A stretch of DNA of 21,901 bases, taken from positions 1,251 through 23,151 of the forward strand of contig CAKKTI010000325.1 of NCBI GenBank assembly GCA_920105805.1. The letters run 5' to 3'. Position 1 is the stretch's first letter. Each line of letters starts with the position of its first letter. The position numbers and the translations under genes were made by a program. This document shows, piece after piece, positions 20,301 through 21,901 of the stretch. Below the pieces are notes generated by a model. The model had not been told where the DNA came from and made no database searches. It saw only the letters and a program-made list of their open reading frames with translations. This stretch comes from Condylostoma magnum (lineage: Eukaryota > Ciliophora > Heterotrichea > Heterotrichida > Condylostomatidae).

Positions 20301-21901
20301 TTTGTAGAGATAAGATGAAGAATTGTATGAAGAATGCATTGAGGAAGTTGTTGAAGTAATAAATACTCCTAAAAAGTAAAAGGAATAGAAATTCGAGGAT
20401 GTTGATTATTAGCACTACTCAATGCTTAGAAAGGTATAGGTGATTTTAGCGTAGAAGTAACAGAAAATAGGCAATGAAATACAAGCAGTATAATGGGAAA
20501 ATTATTAAGCTATTCAACCTTAGTTAAAACCTATTGTACTGATTAGTTCCGTAGAGGATTAAAAACTCAAGCCATCTATTGACTAAGTTTAAATAATTGA
20601 AATAAGCTAAAAGCCAATAACTATTCTAGACACAATTGGATAATAAGAAAAAGGAATCACTTATACTTAAGCTACTAAGCCTATAATTGTAGTACAATAT
20701 GAAGAGGAACAGCATTATGAAGAAATAGTTGAAGAATATGTAGAAGAAATCGATCAGAAGTCCCCTAAATCAAAATAACAAAGAATGAAAGGTGACATGT
20801 CTTCATACAATGCAATGCAAAAGCCACTACCTATTTTAGAAAACGTTTAATAATAAGAACAAGGTATCACATATACTCGAACTACTAAGCCTATAATTGT
20901 AATACAACATGAAGAGGAATAACATTATGAAGAAATAGTTGAAGAATATGTAGAAGAAATCGATCAGAAGTCCCCTAAATCAAAATAATAAAGAATGAAA
21001 GGTGATATGTCGTCATACAATGCAATGCAAAAGCCAATAACTATTCTAGACACAATTGGATAATAAGAAAAAGGAATCACTTATACTTAAACTATTAAAC
21101 CTATAATTGTAGTACAACATGAAGAGGAATAACATTATGAAGAGATAGTTGAAGAATATGTAGAAGAAGTTGATAAGAAATCCCCTAAATCAACCTAACA
21201 AAGAATGAAAGGTGACATGTCTTAATATAGTGCAATACAAAAGCCAATAACCATACTTGATAACGTTTAATAATAAGAATAAGGAATCACATATACTCGA
21301 ACTACTAAGCCTATAATTGTTGTCTAGCATGAGGAAGAATAACATTATGAAGAGATAGTTGAAGAATATGTAGAAGAAGTTAATCAGAAATCCCCTAAAG
21401 CAAAATAACAAAGATCAAAAGGTAATATGTCTTAATATAGTGCAATACAAAAACCATTATCTATTTTAGACACAGTTAAATAATAAGATCAAGGAATTAC
21501 TTATACTTAAACTACTAAGCCTATAATTGTAGTACAGCATGAGGAGGAACAGCATTATGAAGAGATAGTTGAAGAATATGTAGAAGAAGTTGATAAGAAA
21601 TCCCCTAAATCAACCTAACAAAGAATGAAAGGTGATATGTCGTCATACAATGCAATGCAAAAGCCAATAACCATACTTGATACCGTTTAATAATAAGAGC
21701 AAAGTATCACATATACTCGAACTACTAAGCCTATAATTGTAGTACAGCATGAGGAGGAACAGCATTATGAAGAGATAGTTGAAGAATATGTAGAAGAAGT
21801 TGATCAGAAATCCCCTAAAGCAAAATAACAAAGATCAAAAGGTAATATGTCTTAATATAGTGCAATACAAAAACCATTATCTATTTTAGACACAGTTAAA
21901 T
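17335..21901 (+). CDS. Giant repeat protein, 3' end beyond the window
   Basis: A single frame of 1522 codons, unbroken to the right edge. The N-terminal part (to about residue 600) is helical, basic and Trp-rich, with recurring aromatic-basic blocks (SARKWYKGYFDRI, ASAFWRWKLQV, QRAFWKWQLFAF, VMRNWRNNAQRL) loosely like Sfi1/centrin-binding repeats. From about residue 660 comes an array of seven exact 23-residue units (KPKTLLYSYLQD type). Degenerate K-P modules follow, with acidic WEEIEE and WEEEVFE blocks, then at least six 70-residue units (KPITILDT..., EEIVEEYVEEI). TGA codes Trp at 18061-18063 in AFWRWK, while the sister block AFWKWQ uses TGG. No family is recognised. A structural or cortical protein is likely; a link to the centrin-based contractile system of heterotrichs is speculation. 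The stop is not in the window. CAA/CAG and TAA/TAG swap freely at equivalent positions of the repeats. Confidence 0.85.
19324..19806 (+). repeat. Seven exact 69-base (23-residue) coding repeats
   Basis: K-P dipeptides begin at 19324, 19393, 19462, 19531, 19600, 19669 and 19738, always 69 bases apart. The consensus is KPxTLLYxYxQ followed by a variable charged half. Units 3 to 5 (from 19462) are the most alike (KPKTLLYSYLQDNVETYKF and close variants). The next K-P is 84 bases on, where regular spacing ends. Divergence between units at fixed spacing suggests an old array under length constraint. Confidence 0.88.
20611..21901 (+). repeat. Tandem 210-base (70-residue) coding repeats, six full plus a partial
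   Basis: Units begin at 20611, 20821, 21031, 21241, 21451, 21661 and 21871 (cut by the window edge), exactly 210 bases apart. Each has two K-P motifs 22 residues apart, an acidic helix (HYEEIVEEYVEEI) and a basic tail (SPKSKQQRMKGDMSSYNAMQ). Units alternate ITYTQ and ITYTR, and units 3/5 and 4/6 share tail variants, so the latest duplication step was 420 bases. Near identity shows a young, probably still homogenising array that extends past the window. Confidence 0.93.

Noticed and set aside
19381-21831. Antisense frames over the repeat arrays of the giant gene
   Set aside because: They repeat with the same 69- and 420-base spacing as the sense repeats and lack any family resemblance; they are shadows of the giant gene.
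1-21901. Tetrahymena/Paramecium code (TAA/TAG = Gln, TGA only stop)
   Set aside because: TGA interrupts RFC1, Prp39, CHFR, citrate synthase and REEP at positions where homologues have Trp or continuous domains.
1-21901. Mobile elements, virus-like elements, CRISPR arrays
   Set aside because: No transposase, reverse transcriptase, capsid or terminal-repeat structure was recognised. The only tandem repeats are in coding frames.

Overview
The window reads as macronuclear DNA of a ciliate that uses all three canonical stop codons as sense codons. TAA and TAG read as glutamine, and TGA reads as tryptophan. With the standard code almost nothing is open, and with the Tetrahymena-type code (TAA/TAG = Gln) most genes still break at TGA. 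With TGA also read as Trp, long uninterrupted frames appear whose products are recognisable. Several of the TGA codons fall exactly on conserved tryptophans in RFC1, Prp39, CHFR and citrate synthase. The same three codons must also end genes. RFC1, CHFR and an unknown gene can only end at TAA, Prp39 and citrate synthase end best at TAG, and NDUFA2 ends best at TGA. Among known nuclear codes this matches the position-dependent code of the heterotrich Condylostoma (NCBI table 28), so a Condylostoma-like heterotrich is the best guess. The DNA is AT-rich, and no intron is needed in any gene.

Layout, left to right: a partial coiled-coil gene (-); a retinoblastoma-family pocket protein (+); replication factor C large subunit RFC1 (+); citrate synthase (-); a carbonic anhydrase-like secreted protein without its zinc ligands (+); a small hypothetical (+); a REEP/DP1/HVA22 membrane protein (-); a doubtful small gene (-); an unknown protein of about 487 residues (+); complex I subunit NDUFA2 (-); an IQ-motif protein (+); a divergent pair of uncertain small genes; the U1 snRNP protein Prp39 (-); a complete CHFR-type ubiquitin ligase with FHA, RING, Cys-rich and PBZ parts (-); and the first 1522 codons of a giant repeat protein that runs off the right edge (+).

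Packing is very tight. The RFC1 and citrate synthase stops lie a few bases apart, tail to tail. The citrate synthase and carbonic anhydrase-like start codons are separated by 7 bases, head to head. The short spacers mean that UTRs and promoters must overlap neighbouring coding sequence. This bears on how a cell with no dedicated stop codon knows where to stop. The genes are mostly unrelated housekeeping functions (cell cycle and replication, mitochondria, splicing, membrane shaping) and do not look like one pathway.

No tRNA, rRNA, CRISPR, transposon or virus-like element was recognised. Stop positions are the least certain part of the annotation: where no homologue fixes the C-terminus, the chosen stop is a judgement between several in-frame TAA/TAG/TGA codons.
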